DNA of 64,000 nucleotides, from positions 3,177,001 through 3,241,000 of the forward strand of contig CM070585.1 in assembly GCA_036346355.1 (NCBI GenBank), read 5' to 3'. This DNA comes from Rhipidocladum racemiflorum. Taxonomy: Eukaryota > Streptophyta > Magnoliopsida > Poales > Poaceae. Below the pieces are notes generated by a model, which saw only the letters and a program-made list of their open reading frames with translations, was not told the origin of the DNA and did no database searches. The translations under genes and the position numbers were made by a program. This document shows, piece after piece, positions 46,278-57,162 of the stretch; position 1 is the first letter of the stretch; each line of letters begins with the position of its first letter.

Positions 46278-47697
46278 TAAACTGGTAAAGGCTTGAGACA
46301 AGGAGATCCTTTATCTCCGATTCTGTTTAATCTAGTGGTCGATGTCTTCACCATAATTTTACATAAAGCTGGTAGTCATGATTTGATAAACGGTTTGTGT
46401 AAGGATTTTTGTCCAGGAGGTGTGATTAGTCTTCAATATGCTGATGATACCCTTCTTTTTATTGAGAATAATGAAAAATCCGCGTTACAACTTAAGTGGT
46501 TTCTAACCTGCTTTGAGCAGATGTCCGGGATGAGAATTAATTTTCACAAAAATGAGTTGATCCCCATTGGTTGTGATATTTGTGAAATTAATAAGTATGA
46601 AAGTATTCTTTGTTGTAAGGTAGGTTCCTTTCCTATCAAATACCTTGGTATTCCTCTTCATTGTGATAAAATTAAAAGGGAGGATTTCCAACTGCTTGTG
46701 GACAAGATTATGAAAAGAATTGCGGGCTGCAGGGGCAAACTTCTTTCTTATAGCGGTCGTTTAGTTTTAATCAAATCTTGCCTTTCTAGCATTCCTTTGT
46801 ACCTTCTTTCTTTTTTCAAATTTCCTAAATGGGCGCTAGATCTTATTAATTCTCGCATGGCTAACTGCCTTTAGAATGATTTTGAAGGTCATAGCAAACC
46901 TCACTTAGCTAATTGGCAGTTGGTGAGTATGGAGAAAAATTCTGGTGGGCTTGGTTTACTTAATCTTAGGGACCTTAACTTGTGCCTTTTGGCTTCTTGG
47001 ATTAAAAGGTTCTGCTCTAGTGAGATCAGACAGTGGAAAGATTTAATTAAATTCAAGTACGACACTGATTGTCCTAATATTTTTCAGTGCGTCCCGGATC
47101 ATGCTTCTGTTTTCTGGAAATGGATTCTTTGGGCTATGCAGGCTATTAAGTTTGGCTATAAATGGAGTGTGGGTAATGGTAAGAAGATTAGATTTTGGGA
47201 GGATCTTTGGTTTGGCTCGTCCTGCTTAGCTATTAATTTTTGGGATCTGTATGTGTTAGTCAATGAAAAAGGGATTTCGATTGCTGATATTTGGGATGGT
47301 TCGAATCTTAAATGTACTTTTAGGAGAACTTTCTCTGAAAGGATGATGAGTAGATGGTTTGAGTTAGTGGAAGTGGCCAACAGCATAAATTTAGTGGATG
47401 GTGATGATTCTCTTATTTGGCAGCATAAATTATCAATTTCAGGAGGGTTTACGCCGTTAAATCTCTTTAGTGCTTATTGTTGGTTGTCTGGAATAGCAAA
47501 TGGTTGTGCTGTAATAACGTTTCCTGGACGTTCTGCTGTCTGTTTTTAGGACTGGTAATGTGGTCTGTTGCTGGAGAAGGATTTTTCAATGTCCTTGTTT
47601 GAACCTGTTGCTGTAACCTCTCAGTTTCTTCAATGGAACTGGGGCATCAATGTTTGATGTCCTTTTGATAAAATAATAATGTGGGCAAAAAAAAAAC
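46278..47697 (+). pseudogene. 5'-truncated L1-type LINE (RT to 3' end)
   Basis: Begins inside RT at KGLRQGDPLSPILFN and continues with the active-site block LQYADDTLLFIEN and MSGMRINFHKNE (46,293-46,874). A stop follows, then reading resumes (46,920-47,549) through GGLGLLNLRDLN, GNGKKIRFWEDLWFGSS and SRWFELVE. The end of ORF2 (zf-RVT) is replaced or scrambled after about 47,450. A 3' UTR and A-run (47,687-47,695) follow. It is the same family as the LINE at 58.7-64 kb but in the opposite orientation. One in-frame stop (at about 46,872) and the missing 5' half make it inactive. Confidence 0.85.
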
Positions 47698-48250
47698 TCA
47701 TTGTATTGTACTATTGTAATGCCCTGATGCTGCACGCGCAGCTGGCTCTGGCTGGCTGGCAGCTTGGCCGTGGGAATGAAACAAAGTCCTCCTTCGTCCG
47801 CTCCGGTATTTTGGCCACTAATGTGTGCGCAACCAAGACCAAGATGGTTTGTAGATTGTAGAATAACAGTGCTGTTCATGTGTCCAAAGTAGCCCCGTAC
47901 GAGCTCATGTCGCTTACAGCTTCCAGTCATGGCATGGGTACTTACATGACAGAGGGTCTTCCCGTTCATACAAGACCTCTCACACGTAAGGACGAACTGT
48001 TTTTTGTTGGTAGCGTCACTGTCAGATACTCGAAATTAAGAAGCCTTCTTTGTTGACTGCTCCGTTACACGGTTCACATTCAGAAGGAAAGAGCTCTCGA
48101 AGCTCATGTACAGTGTCTCTCTTCAGATTCAGAGTCAATGTTCATACACAGTTAGCGTCTAGCATCGCGTCGCGGTCTCACATGCTGAATTTTATATGCA
48201 CCTCGCAAAGAACAAAATGGCTAGCAGAAAAGAAAAAAAAGGTGTTAGTG
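47698..48250. other. Spacer, no supported gene
   Basis: Mixed sequence without recognisable domains or element ends. Confidence 0.4.
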
Positions 48251-48261
48251 AAGTTGAATGG

Positions 48262-48466
48262 GAGAACTGAGCTTAGCTCAGTTGGTTGGGGGCGCGGTTG
48301 TGCGCCCTGTCCGCTCGGGTTCGAGCTCCGCTCGACTCGCATGCTCGCTAGGGGCCGGTTGCACATGTGTGTGTGATGGTGTGTGTGTGAGGTGTGTGTG
48401 CGTTTATAATCCGACTGTTGTTCTCTTCTTAATGAAATGCCAGAGCTCCTGACCAATTAAAAAAAA
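48262..48466 (+). mobile_element. tRNA-derived SINE with target-site duplication
   Basis: The head carries an A box (TTAGCTCAGTTGG, about 48,272) and a B box (GGGTTCGAGCTCC, about 48,317), spaced as in pol III tRNA-type promoters. A GT-rich body follows and the 3' end is an A-run. An 11-bp target duplication, aagttgaatgg, lies at 48,251-48,261 and 48,467-48,477. It resembles the Au-type SINEs of grasses. The duplication is perfect, so the insertion looks recent. Confidence 0.9.
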
Positions 48467-48477
48467 AAGTTGAATGG

Positions 48478-48972
48478 ACCATCGCAACCATTCATGAGGC
48501 TCGCTGAGCATTCAGTTGTGCGGACAGACGCGAAGGGAAAACAGTTTGCCAAGTACTGTATTTTGATCCTATGTTTAGATCAACGTGTAGGCAGGCATAT
48601 ACTTTTTAGTGCTGTGAGAAGGTATCCAACTATATATTGAGCTGATACTAAGATATTTCGAAAATTTAATAAGTGAAAATAATAAGTTATATAAAAAAAT
48701 TTAAAAGTGCTTACGAAAATTAACAAAAGCTCTAGTGTATTAATGAACATAGCAACAACAAGCGTTTAATCTCAAAAGAAGAAACCGCATGTGTTAGCTA
48801 CCTAGCTGTGCCTAGAAGTCGATATTGCTGTATAATATGGGCCGACGAGTTTTGTGTTGTTGCATTCTTCACGTGGACCTGTTCCAGGAACGGCCGAGGA
48901 TGTGCTTCCCTGCCACTCTTTGGCCGTTGGATCTAGTATCAGACTGTGTGGATTAAAGCTGGCGATATCTAA

Positions 48973-48975
<3 letters not shown>
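48478..48975. other. Spacer, no gene seen
   Basis: No supported coding or repeat structure. Confidence 0.4.

Positions 48976-49027
<52 letters not shown>
48976..49027. repeat. (TA)n microsatellite
   Basis: About 26 uninterrupted TA units directly abutting the left LTR of the next element. Confidence 0.95.
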
Positions 49028-49033
<6 letters not shown>

Positions 49034-49752
49034 CGGCGATTTATTGGGGAAGCGAGGCCCCACGAGCTTATTTGTTGAATGGGGATCAACCAAAACCCCT
49101 TTTACCAAAGGTGTAGCATCGAAGACGTGGGAGACGGTCAATTAGAATGCATGTAAACACAAGGATTTTATCCTGGTTCAGCCTCTCATGATCGAGATAA
49201 TGACCCTACTCCAGTAGTAGTGTGTATTGTATATGTATTAATTTCGTCCCCTTCTCCCTCCAATATTTGGGGGTATTTATAGTTTACAAAGGGTATCGTG
49301 TCGATTCTGACCCACGCCATGCACGTTTGACCGTGCCCGACATGGTCGTAACCGAATCCTACATTTACGCCACGTCCGAGTCATGAGCGCAACGGTCCTT
49401 CGTGGTGGCGCGATTATCGCCGTAACCGTTAGTCGCAACCCTCCGACCACGCAGCCAGAGCTCGAGCTTGGGCCGAGCTCATTTGACTCCGACCCGAGCA
49501 AGTTCACCCGAGCAACGTGCTTGGGCATTAACCGAGCAAGGAGTTCGCACCGAACGGGCATGAAGCTTGCATCGAACGGGGAAGGAGCTCGTACCGAACA
49601 GGCAAGGAGCTTGTACCGAACGGGCAAGCCGAGCAGCGGTGCTCGACCATCCTTGGGTCATCCTCGGGAACAACCTCCGAGGTGCCCGAGGTCGGGACGA
49701 GCTCGGCCGTCGTGGCATTATGGTAATTAGGGAAATTATCCAATCCTCGACA
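49028..49752 (-). repeat. Left (3') LTR of the minisatellite element
   Basis: Matches 52,741-53,453 nearly throughout. Its outer edge reads aatcggcgatttattgggg where the partner has the intact TGTCGACGATTAGG, so the outer end is altered next to the TA tract. Confidence 0.85.
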
Positions 49753-49999
49753 GCTAGTCCCCGAGGCTCAAGTGAGATGGGTCATCTTCTTGAGACTGAG
49801 AAGTCCAAGGAGGGATTGAATTCTTGATGGGGATGCACTTACCTCATCATCTGGGCACGCAATTACCAGGAAAAGGAATTGATAGATGAGGCAGGCTCAC
49901 ACTATCACATCACGAGCGAACCATGCTCGGGGAAAAAAGGTCGGCACGAGCTGCACCGAACGAGAAAATAAAACGCGGTCGAACCTCGCCTCCGAGTAT

Positions 50000-50380
50000 G
50001 GATCGGATGACCAGGAAACTAGGCATGGATCGGATGCCTAACATAAAGATAACTAGCATATCGTGAACAAACACATGCCGCCGCATCCCATGCATAGATC
50101 GGATACACAGGGAACTAGGCATGGATCGACGCCTAGGATAAAGGTAACTAGCGGTCGTGAACAAACACATGTCGCCGCATCCCATGCATGGATCGGATGC
50201 ACAGGGAACTAGGCATGGATCAGGCGCCTAAGCTACTAGCGGATTGCGGCGGACTCACATAGCCACATCCCGAGCATGGGTCTAATGCTCGAGGAATCGA
50301 GATGAGCCAGGCTCGAGCCGCCGCATCCTGGACATGGACCGGACATCCAGGGAAACTAAATCGAAGGACTGTGCTCAAAC
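50000..50380. repeat. Tandem array of roughly 115-bp units
   Basis: Three or more degenerate units sharing gcatggatcggatgc, agggaactaggcatggatc, gataactagc and gtgaacaaacacatg..gccgcatcccatgcat. Unit starts lie near 50,002, 50,092 and 50,188. Confidence 0.75.
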
Positions 50381-50429
50381 ACGAGCGTGTTCGGCGCAGA
50401 ATACCAACCGCCTCCGAGTGTAACGCAGC

Positions 50430-52420
50430 GTGCTCGAAGGAAGAGACTCGCGCCGAGCGCAGCTCATGCCCGCGTGGAACAGAAGAGTCCCCGGCGAAAA
50501 ACATGCTCGAGGAAGACACTCGCGCCGAGCCGGCACGTGCTCGGCGCGGAAAACGAATAGCGATCCGAGCGAAAAACATGCTCGAGGAAGACACTCGCGC
50601 TGGCGAAGTGCGTGCTTTCGGCGCGGAACACGAACAGTCGAGCGAAAAACATGCTCGGAGGAAGACAGACACTCGCGCCCGGCGAAATGCGTGCTTTCGG
50701 CGCGAAAACGAAACGATCCCGAGCGAAAAACATGCTCGGAGGAAGACACTCGCGCCCCGGCGAAGTGCGTGCTCGGCGCGAACACGAAACGATCCGGCGA
50801 AAAACATGCTCGGAGGAAGACAGACACTCGCGCCGGCGAAATGCGTGCTCGGGCGGAAAACAAACGATCCGGCGAAAAACATGCTCGGAGGAAGACACTC
50901 GCGCCGGCGGCACGTGTTTCAGCGGAAAACAAACAGCCTCGAGCGAAGAACATGCTCGGAGGAAGACAGACACTCGCGCCGAGCCGGCACGTGTTTCGGG
51001 CGGAAAACAAACAGCCCGGCGAAAAACATGCTCGGAGGAAGACACTCGCGCCCGAGCGGCGGCACGTGTTTCAGCGCGGAAAACAAATGATCCCGGCGAA
51101 GAACATGCTCGGAGGAAGACAGACACTCGCGCCCGGCGAAATGCGTGCTCGGGCGGAAAACAAACGATCCGGCGAAAAACATGCTCGGAGGAAGACACTC
51201 GCGCCCCGGCGAAATGCGTGCTCGGGGCGGAAAACAAGCGATCCGGCGAAAAACATGCTCGGAGGAAGACAGACACTCGTGCCCGAGCGAAGTACGTGCT
51301 CGGGGCGGAAAACAAACAGTCCCCGAGCGAAACGCGTGCTCGGAGGAAGGGACTCGCGCCCGAGCGAAGTGCTTGCTCGGCGCGGAACACGAACAGTCCC
51401 CGAGCGAAAAATATGCTCGGAGGAAGACAGACACTCGCGCCCGAGCGAAGTACGTGCTCGGGGCGGAAAACAAACAGTCCCCGAGCGAAGAACATGCTCG
51501 GAGGAAGACAGACACTCGCGCCCGGCGGCACGTGCTCGGGCGGAAAACAAACGATCCGGCGAAGAACATGCTCGGAGACAGACACTCGCGCCCGGCGAAA
51601 TGCGTGCTCAGCGCGGAAAACAAAGCGATCCGAGCCGAAGAACATGCTCGGAGGAAGACAGACACTCGCGCCCGAGCCGAAGTACTGCTCGGCGTGGAAA
51701 ACAAAGCGATCCCGAGCGAACAACATGCTCGGAGGAAGACACTCGCGCCCGGCCGGCACGTGCTCGGCGCGGAAAACAAAGCGATCCCGGCGAAGAACAT
51801 GCTCGGAGGAAGACAGACACTCGCGCCCGGCGAAATGCGTGCTCGGGCGGAAAACAAACAGCGATCCCGAGCGAAAAACATGCTCGGAGGAAGACACTCG
51901 CGCCGAGCCGGCACGTGCTCGAGCGGAAAACAAAGCGATCCCCGGCGAACAACATGCTCGGAGGAAGACACTCGCGCCCGGCGAAATGCGTGCTCGGCGC
52001 GGAAAACAAACGATCCCGAGCGAAGAACATGCTCGGAGGAAGACACTCGCGCCCAGCGGCACATGCGTGCTCGGGCGGAAAACAAACAGTCCCGGCGAAA
52101 AACATGCTCGGAGGAAGACACTCGCGCCCGGCGAAATGCGTGCTTTCGGCGGAAAACAAACGATCCGGCGAAGAACATGCTCGGAGGAAGACACTCGCGC
52201 CGAGCCGGCACGTGCTCGGCGCGGAAAAGCAAGAGTCCCCGAGCGAAGAACATGCACGGAGGAAGACGAACACTCGCGCCCGGCGAAATGCGTGCTCGGG
52301 CGGAAAACAAAGCGATTCGAAGCGAAAGCAGCGTGCTCGGAGGAAGGACTCGCGCCGGCGAAGTGCGTGCTTTCGGCGCGGAACACGAAACGATCCCGGC
52401 GAAAAACATGCTAAGGGGAT
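50430..52420. repeat. Minisatellite: about 26 units of about 75 bp
   Basis: The landmark acatgctcgg recurs at about 50,501, 50,576, 50,649, 50,730, 50,804, 50,879, 50,950, 51,026, 51,103, 51,179, 51,253 and onward to 52,406, with spacings of 71-82 bp. Each unit holds gaggaagacactcgcgcc (or ...gacagacactcgcgcc), a gcgaagtgcgtgctcgg block and ggaaaacaaacgatcc. Units vary by small indels (ccgagcgaa versus ccggcgaa). No stop codon is common to the unit, so all frames stay open for hundreds of codons. Confidence 0.93.
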
Positions 52421-52722
52421 AATAGCAATTTCAAGATATAACAAGATCAATTTCGGCGCAATGCCCGCCTCGATGTGAAAAACAGCGTCAGAGCTAAAAT
52501 TTACTGCACAGATCCGAAGCGAAAAGCCTGCTCGGGCAAAGGGATGAAACTTGCTCCTGGCGAAGAACTTGCTCGGCGCCAAAAGCGAAACAATTACGCT
52601 AAGCACGCTTTTGTTTGAGGTAAATAACTCTTTTACATATCTCACATCATCATAAATTGTGTAGTATCGGTCATCGGATGTGGAAGATGACGCCTTGATT
52701 CCTTTGGCAAAGAATCGTCGAT

Positions 52723-52739
52723 CCCCACTGACGGCGCCA
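52723..52739 (-). promoter_or_regulatory. Primer binding site of the minisatellite LTR element
   Basis: The minus strand reads TGGCGCCGTCAGTGGGG one base downstream of the 5' LTR, a typical tRNA primer site form for Tat-type Gypsy elements. Confidence 0.75.
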
Positions 52740-52740
52740 C

Positions 52741-53453
52741 TGTCGACGATTAGGAAGCGAGGCCCCCGCCGAGCTTATTTGTTGAATGGGGATCAACCAA
52801 AACCCCTTTCTACCAAAGGTGTAGCATCGAAGACGTGGGAGGCGGTCAATTAGAAATGCAGAAACACAAGGATTTTATCCTGGTTCAGCCTCTCATGATC
52901 GAGATAATGACCCTACTCCAAAGATAGTGTGTATTGTATATGTATTAATTTCGTCCCCTTCTCCCTCCAATATTTGGGGTATTTATAGTTTACAAAGGGT
53001 ATCGTGTCGATTCTGACCCACGCCATGCACGCTTGGCCGCGTGCGGCATGGTCGTAATCGAATCCTACATTTACGCCACGCCCGGAAGTCATGAGCGCAA
53101 CGGTCCTTCGTGGTGGCGCGATTATCGCCAGAATCGTTAGTCGCAACCCTCCGACCACGCAGCGAGCTCGAGCTTGGGCCGAGCTCATTTGACTCCGACC
53201 CGAGCAAGTTCACCCGAGCAACGTGCTTGGGCATTAACCGAGCAAGGAGTTCGCACCGAACGGGCATGAAGCTTGCATCGAACGGGGAAGGAGCTCGTAC
53301 CGAACAGGCAAGGAGCTCGTCTTAGAACGGGCAAGCCGAGCGGTGCTCGACCATCCTTAGGTCATCCTCTGAACAACCTCCGAGGTGCCCGAGGTCGGAC
53401 GAGCTCGGCCGTCGTGGCATTATGGTAATTAGGAAATTATCCAATCCTCGACA
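52741..53453 (-). repeat. Right (5') LTR of the minisatellite element
   Basis: Ends TGTCGACGATT...AATCCTCGACA. Contains the TATA-like box TATAAAT (minus strand, 52,987-52,981). Minor indels separate it from the left LTR. Confidence 0.87.
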
Positions 53454-53470
53454 AACCTTTTCAGATTTCT

Positions 53471-53803
53471 TGGGAGTACGCATTCACCTTCAAGATACCA
53501 CTTAAACGAATGTGTTATACTCATTTATCATTTTCAGTATACTCTAATAATAATTCTAAGATACTACAATGCGATATTGTTGAAAAAATTCATTGGAGTC
53601 CTTTATTTTTTGTTGTATACCCTTTTTCATATATAAAAAGAGTATATAAACAAATTATGCTACAAAGGGTGGACTTTGATGAAATTTTTCGTGGAGCTCA
53701 CTTTGAAGTATCTTATAATCAGTATTAGAGTATACTCAAAATGATAAAGAGGTATAATAACATCATTTAAGCGGTATACTGACAATGGGAGTATGTACTC
53801 CCA
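53471..53803. mobile_element. Long-TIR MITE, copy 1
   Basis: Ends tgggagtacgcattcacc and, inverted, tgggagtacatactccc. The two terminal regions pair over about 95 bp (ttatcattttcagtatactctaataa versus its inverse). No coding content. Target duplication not identified. Confidence 0.75.
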
Positions 53804-53823
53804 GGGGTACGGAACCATTTTCC

Positions 53824-53851
53824 TATATATATATATATATATATATATATA
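53824..53851. repeat. (TA)n microsatellite between the two MITE copies
   Basis: About 14 TA units, lying at the turning point between the two inverted MITE copies. Confidence 0.93.
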
Positions 53852-53857
53852 AGAGAT

Positions 53858-54197
53858 GTACTCCCACCTTCATTATATCTCTTAAATAATATTATTATAT
53901 CTCTTTATCCTTTTGAGTATTAGAGGTATACTCTAATACTCGTTACAAGATACTTCAAAGTGAGTTTCATAAAAAAAAATTTTAATCAAAATCCACTTTT
54001 TATAGCATAATTTATTGATATATTCCATTTATATATGAAAAAGGGTACATAGCAAAAAATAAAGAGCTCCGATGAAATTTTTTCATCTAAACTGTATTGG
54101 AGTATTTTAGAATTATTATTAGAGTATACCGAAAATGATAAAAGAGTATAACATATTCGTTTAAGTGATATATTAGAGATGGGAGTATATACTCTCA
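53858..54197. mobile_element. Long-TIR MITE, copy 2, inverted relative to copy 1
   Basis: Starts gtactcccacctt and ends gggagtatatactctca. It shares the whole interior with copy 1 in the opposite orientation (cttcaaagtgag, agagctcc.atgaaatttttt, attagagtata). Together with copy 1 it forms a foldback of about 730 bp. Confidence 0.75.
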
Positions 54198-54724
54198 AGA
54201 GTACAGAAAGCACCTCTCTTTTATTATATATATAGAGAGAGAAGAAGAAGAAGAAAAATATCTGTACATTGATATATACGCACTGAGTCGCCATTGAACA
54301 TAAGAAACTCTGAAACTTTGAACATGAGAGCGGGCAGTGCATGCATCCACGCCGACGCAGAGCTTTGCCGACTCTTTGGAGTGCGTGTCCAGTCCAGGAG
54401 AAGAGCAGAGCTTGCTGCTGCTTGCAACCCGACGTACACATGAGCCCATCCAAGAAGGCAACATCAACAAGTCGGCATGCATCGGGAGGGCGGCGTTAGC
54501 GAAGCAGCAAGTCGGCGTGGATCTTTTGCAGGCAATAGTGGCACAAGTGCTGTAGTAGTCGAAGACTCGTAGTATGCCCCGACCAATTCGATCAGAAAAC
54601 TGCTTGGAACAGGACATTTGCACAGTATTCTAGACTCTACCTGTCAAAACAAGCACGAGACAACAGCTCGGTTCAATGTTCTTGACGAAAGTTTTGATTT
54701 ATGCCGGAATCCAATGAAGCACCA
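54198..54724. other. Spacer, no supported gene
   Basis: Contains a short GA/GAA-rich tract at 54,233-54,256. Open frames on both strands lack domains. Confidence 0.4.
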
Positions 54725-55199
54725 TCACGGCATGATCTGATGGCTATCGAATAAGAGGGTTACCACCTGCGAGGCTGCGACCAACCGGTTAGAAAAATCC
54801 TGAGGTGGTAGCCCCGTCTGTATAGCTCCATTTCTCTTCAAATAAATGGGGGCGATTTCGTATGGGTTGCATTTGACTAGACTGACACCGGTAACTTCAA
54901 GATCCTGTAAATTAACACTGGTAACATTTGGAACATACGGTTCTTGTTTGATTACAACTCCATGTGAATCGAACCAATGATCATATCTGATGTAAGCAAG
55001 GAATTGACACAGAGAAACAACCCAAATCCATATCTAAAAATGCTTCTCACAGGTTCAACTCTGCCATATCAGCAAAGCATACTTGCATGCATGTATATAT
55101 TCATGGCTTAGAGCTGTTTGTATATTCGCATGCATCAATTCCTGAGTTTTGCGATGACGGCATTAGGCCATGCCCGCCTTTGAAGGTGCCCTCCTTCAT
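54725..55199 (-). other. Unidentified open segments, possible exons
   Basis: On the minus strand 55,033-54,725 is open for 102 codons and ends with TGA. It reads normal, non-repetitive protein (GVVIKQEPYVPN, VKCNPYEIAPIYLKRNGA, LPPQDFSNRLVAASQVVTLL). An acceptor-like catcag ends at 54,987, so a terminal exon 54,986-54,725 is possible. Just upstream, 55,199-55,101 has a 32-codon ATG frame (MKEGTFKGGHGLMPSS...), overlapped by another open frame reading SYLVLDLGGVEETDIVNL. I do not recognise the product and cannot join the pieces with certainty. It may be the 3' end of a host gene, a pseudogene or chance. Confidence 0.28.
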
Positions 55200-55275
55200 C
55201 TTGGAACAAGATTAACAATGTCAGTCTCCTCGACCCCTCCCAAATCAAGGACCAGATATGACAAGCATTTACATT

Positions 55276-55708
55276 CAGTGTTCTAAATAACGGCCATTAA
55301 AATGGTAAAGATTCATACCTGTTATATTTATGGATATTTCAAGGCGTGTCCGTTTTATCGGGCCGTTAACGTTTAACAGACCATTTTATCAGATCGTTTA
55401 TTTAGGTAAAGATACAAGATTGCCATATGACATGAAACATTATGACATACATGGCATAAATGCTAACTTTGCTTTTTATTGCCACGTGATCTGTTCATTC
55501 ATTCAATTATGATTCTTTAATTACACACATTATGTCATCTTTTTTTCATGTTACTGCTGCAGACAATTGTTGATAGCCTGACAGTTCCATTTTATATGCA
55601 TGAAAGAAGATAAATTATATGCTTATTTTGTTATTGGAAGCATATGTACATATCTCTAAATTTTAAATAGTAAAACCGTTTACAAATGCCGCTTACTATA
55701 TAAACACT
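55276..55708. mobile_element. Possible hAT remnant with CAGTGTTCTAAATAACGGC end
   Basis: Left cagtgttctaaataacggc and right end, inverted, agtgtttatatagtaagcggc are similar. Phrases such as ggccgttaacg..taacagacc and ccgttttatcgg recur near the ends. No 8-bp duplication was found. Confidence 0.4.
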
Positions 55709-56602
55709 AAAAGGTAAGGTGACCATTCGTTAACCATTTATCGTTATCTATACTTTGTTTATGTTCATTTATTGTGTATGTTCATTTCACAAGAAAAGGC
55801 AACCTAGCAACCCAAAGTGAGTTGAACCATAATAATCAGGAGATCTAGTGATACACCTAATATCAATTAATAACCGCAAATAGTGGATATCCTCGAGCCA
55901 AACACGGCCTTGGATCAATCCAACCCACCTAATTGGAAAGGCTCAACAACGATGGCAATTAATATCAACCAAACCATACCTAATACATCCATACGCTCTT
56001 CATTCCAAGTTAGCACAATTTAATCAGGAACTGAGAGCTTATGTGATGTCAACATACCTGTAGGCCAAAAGAATCCAGCTAACATAGGCAACATATACAG
56101 ACATCTCCAGATCTAACAATTACGCAATGTATAGTAGATGACAACTCTCTTTGCTCTGGACCATTCAAGAAACATAATTAGCTCAGTTGTAGACAAAAGT
56201 GCAATAACAAGGCACTGAATAATGCTTTAGAGAAACTAATTAAACACCAGGGGATTTGAGTTTGGTGCACAAAGTAATATTTGATGCTTTTCCCAAAAGA
56301 AGCAACGATAGAATAGAGAGAGAAAAAAAATAAAGGACAAATAGATCCAAAACTGGAAGCAAAGTAAGAAAAGTTGACAGGAATGCTAATTATCAATTGA
56401 TTTAAGTGAGTGAGAGTGACCTTGATATGTCAGTTGGATTGTACACAACATGACCCATCTTGTACATTTAAATCTTCTACTGCACTTTCACATCATAAAT
56501 GAGGTTTGAGCTCGATTGATGAACGGCTGCTTCCCTGAATGGTTGAACCTCATGCTGTCATCAATACATCATGTGCGTAACAGACCATTAACTATAAGCA
56601 TC
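55709..56602. other. Spacer, no gene seen
   Basis: Intron-like AT-rich sequence of low repetitiveness without a supported frame. It could be intron or flank of an unrecognised gene. Confidence 0.35.
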
Positions 56603-56605
56603 TAA

Positions 56606-57159
56606 GAGCATCTCCAGCAAGGGCCCCTAAAACAGGGTCCCTATTTTGGATGCAGTGACTTCTATTTTTGGCGCCTGCTTTGAGCACAAGTTCAAGAACA
56701 GCCCCTAAATCTCAGCCCCTATTTTACTTTTTCTCCTATTTTGATATATCCGCTATGTATAATCTTCATTTGACACCACTAAAATTCAATCAAAAATATT
56801 TGTAATACATAAAACATAAGCATATTAACATTTACAATTTAAAAACATGATATTTCAAATTTAAATTTAAAATTTTCAAAACATAATAAAATTTTCGAAG
56901 CCTCTCATGTATTTCCCTATCTTCAATAATAGGGGTTGTACTCGTGTCCCTGGGAATTGGGGCTGAGGAGGCAAATTTAGGGGCCTCCTAATTTTAGGGG
57001 CTTGAGTTGGGGCCCCCCTGGGAATTGGGGCTGAGGAGGCAAATTTAGGGGGCCCCTAATTTTAGAGGCTTGAGTTGGAGCCCTGCTGGATCTGTTTTTT
57101 TACTACACTCTCTATTTTAAGGTTTAGGGGCTGGTTTAGGGGCTCTGCTGGAGATGCTC
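56606..57159. mobile_element. Tourist/PIF-Harbinger-like MITE (554 bp)
   Basis: Ends GAGCATCTCCAGCAAGGGCC and, inverted, GAGCATCTCCAGCAGAGCCC, with TAA at 56,603-56,605 and 57,160-57,162. Subterminal cccctaaa motifs lie in both orientations. An internal 68-bp direct duplication (56,951-57,018; 57,019-57,086) enlarges the element. Confidence 0.9.
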
Positions 57160-57162
57160 TAA

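Larger units (their letters stand above)
49028..53453 (-). mobile_element. Non-autonomous Gypsy/Tat-like LTR element with minisatellite interior
   Basis: Two direct repeats of about 0.72 kb (49,028-49,752 and 52,741-53,453) flank a 3-kb interior. On the minus strand, one base inside the right LTR, a primer site TGGCGCCGTCAGTGGGG (52,739-52,723) marks the right LTR as the 5' LTR. The minus strand also has a TATA-like TATAAAT at 52,987-52,981 inside that LTR and a purine-rich stretch (cctcggggactagc) beside the left LTR. The interior lacks gag and pol and consists of two tandem arrays. Such PBS and end sequences are typical of Tat-lineage Gypsy elements. LTR ends TGTCGA..GATT/AATCCTCGACA; the left LTR's outer end is damaged and no target duplication is clear. 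Confidence 0.82.

Noticed and set aside
48262..48340. Functional tRNA gene
   Set aside because: A and B boxes are present but no cloverleaf fits; the target duplication and A tail show a SINE.
50430..52420. Regular repeats suggesting a CRISPR-like array
   Set aside because: Units are about 75 bp, similar over their whole length and lack unique spacers; the host is a plant and the array lies between LTRs.
50430..52478. Open frames of 345-682 codons on both strands
   Set aside because: They all overlap the 75-bp minisatellite and exist because the unit lacks stop codons; the peptide repeats follow the DNA repeats in every frame and match no domain I know.
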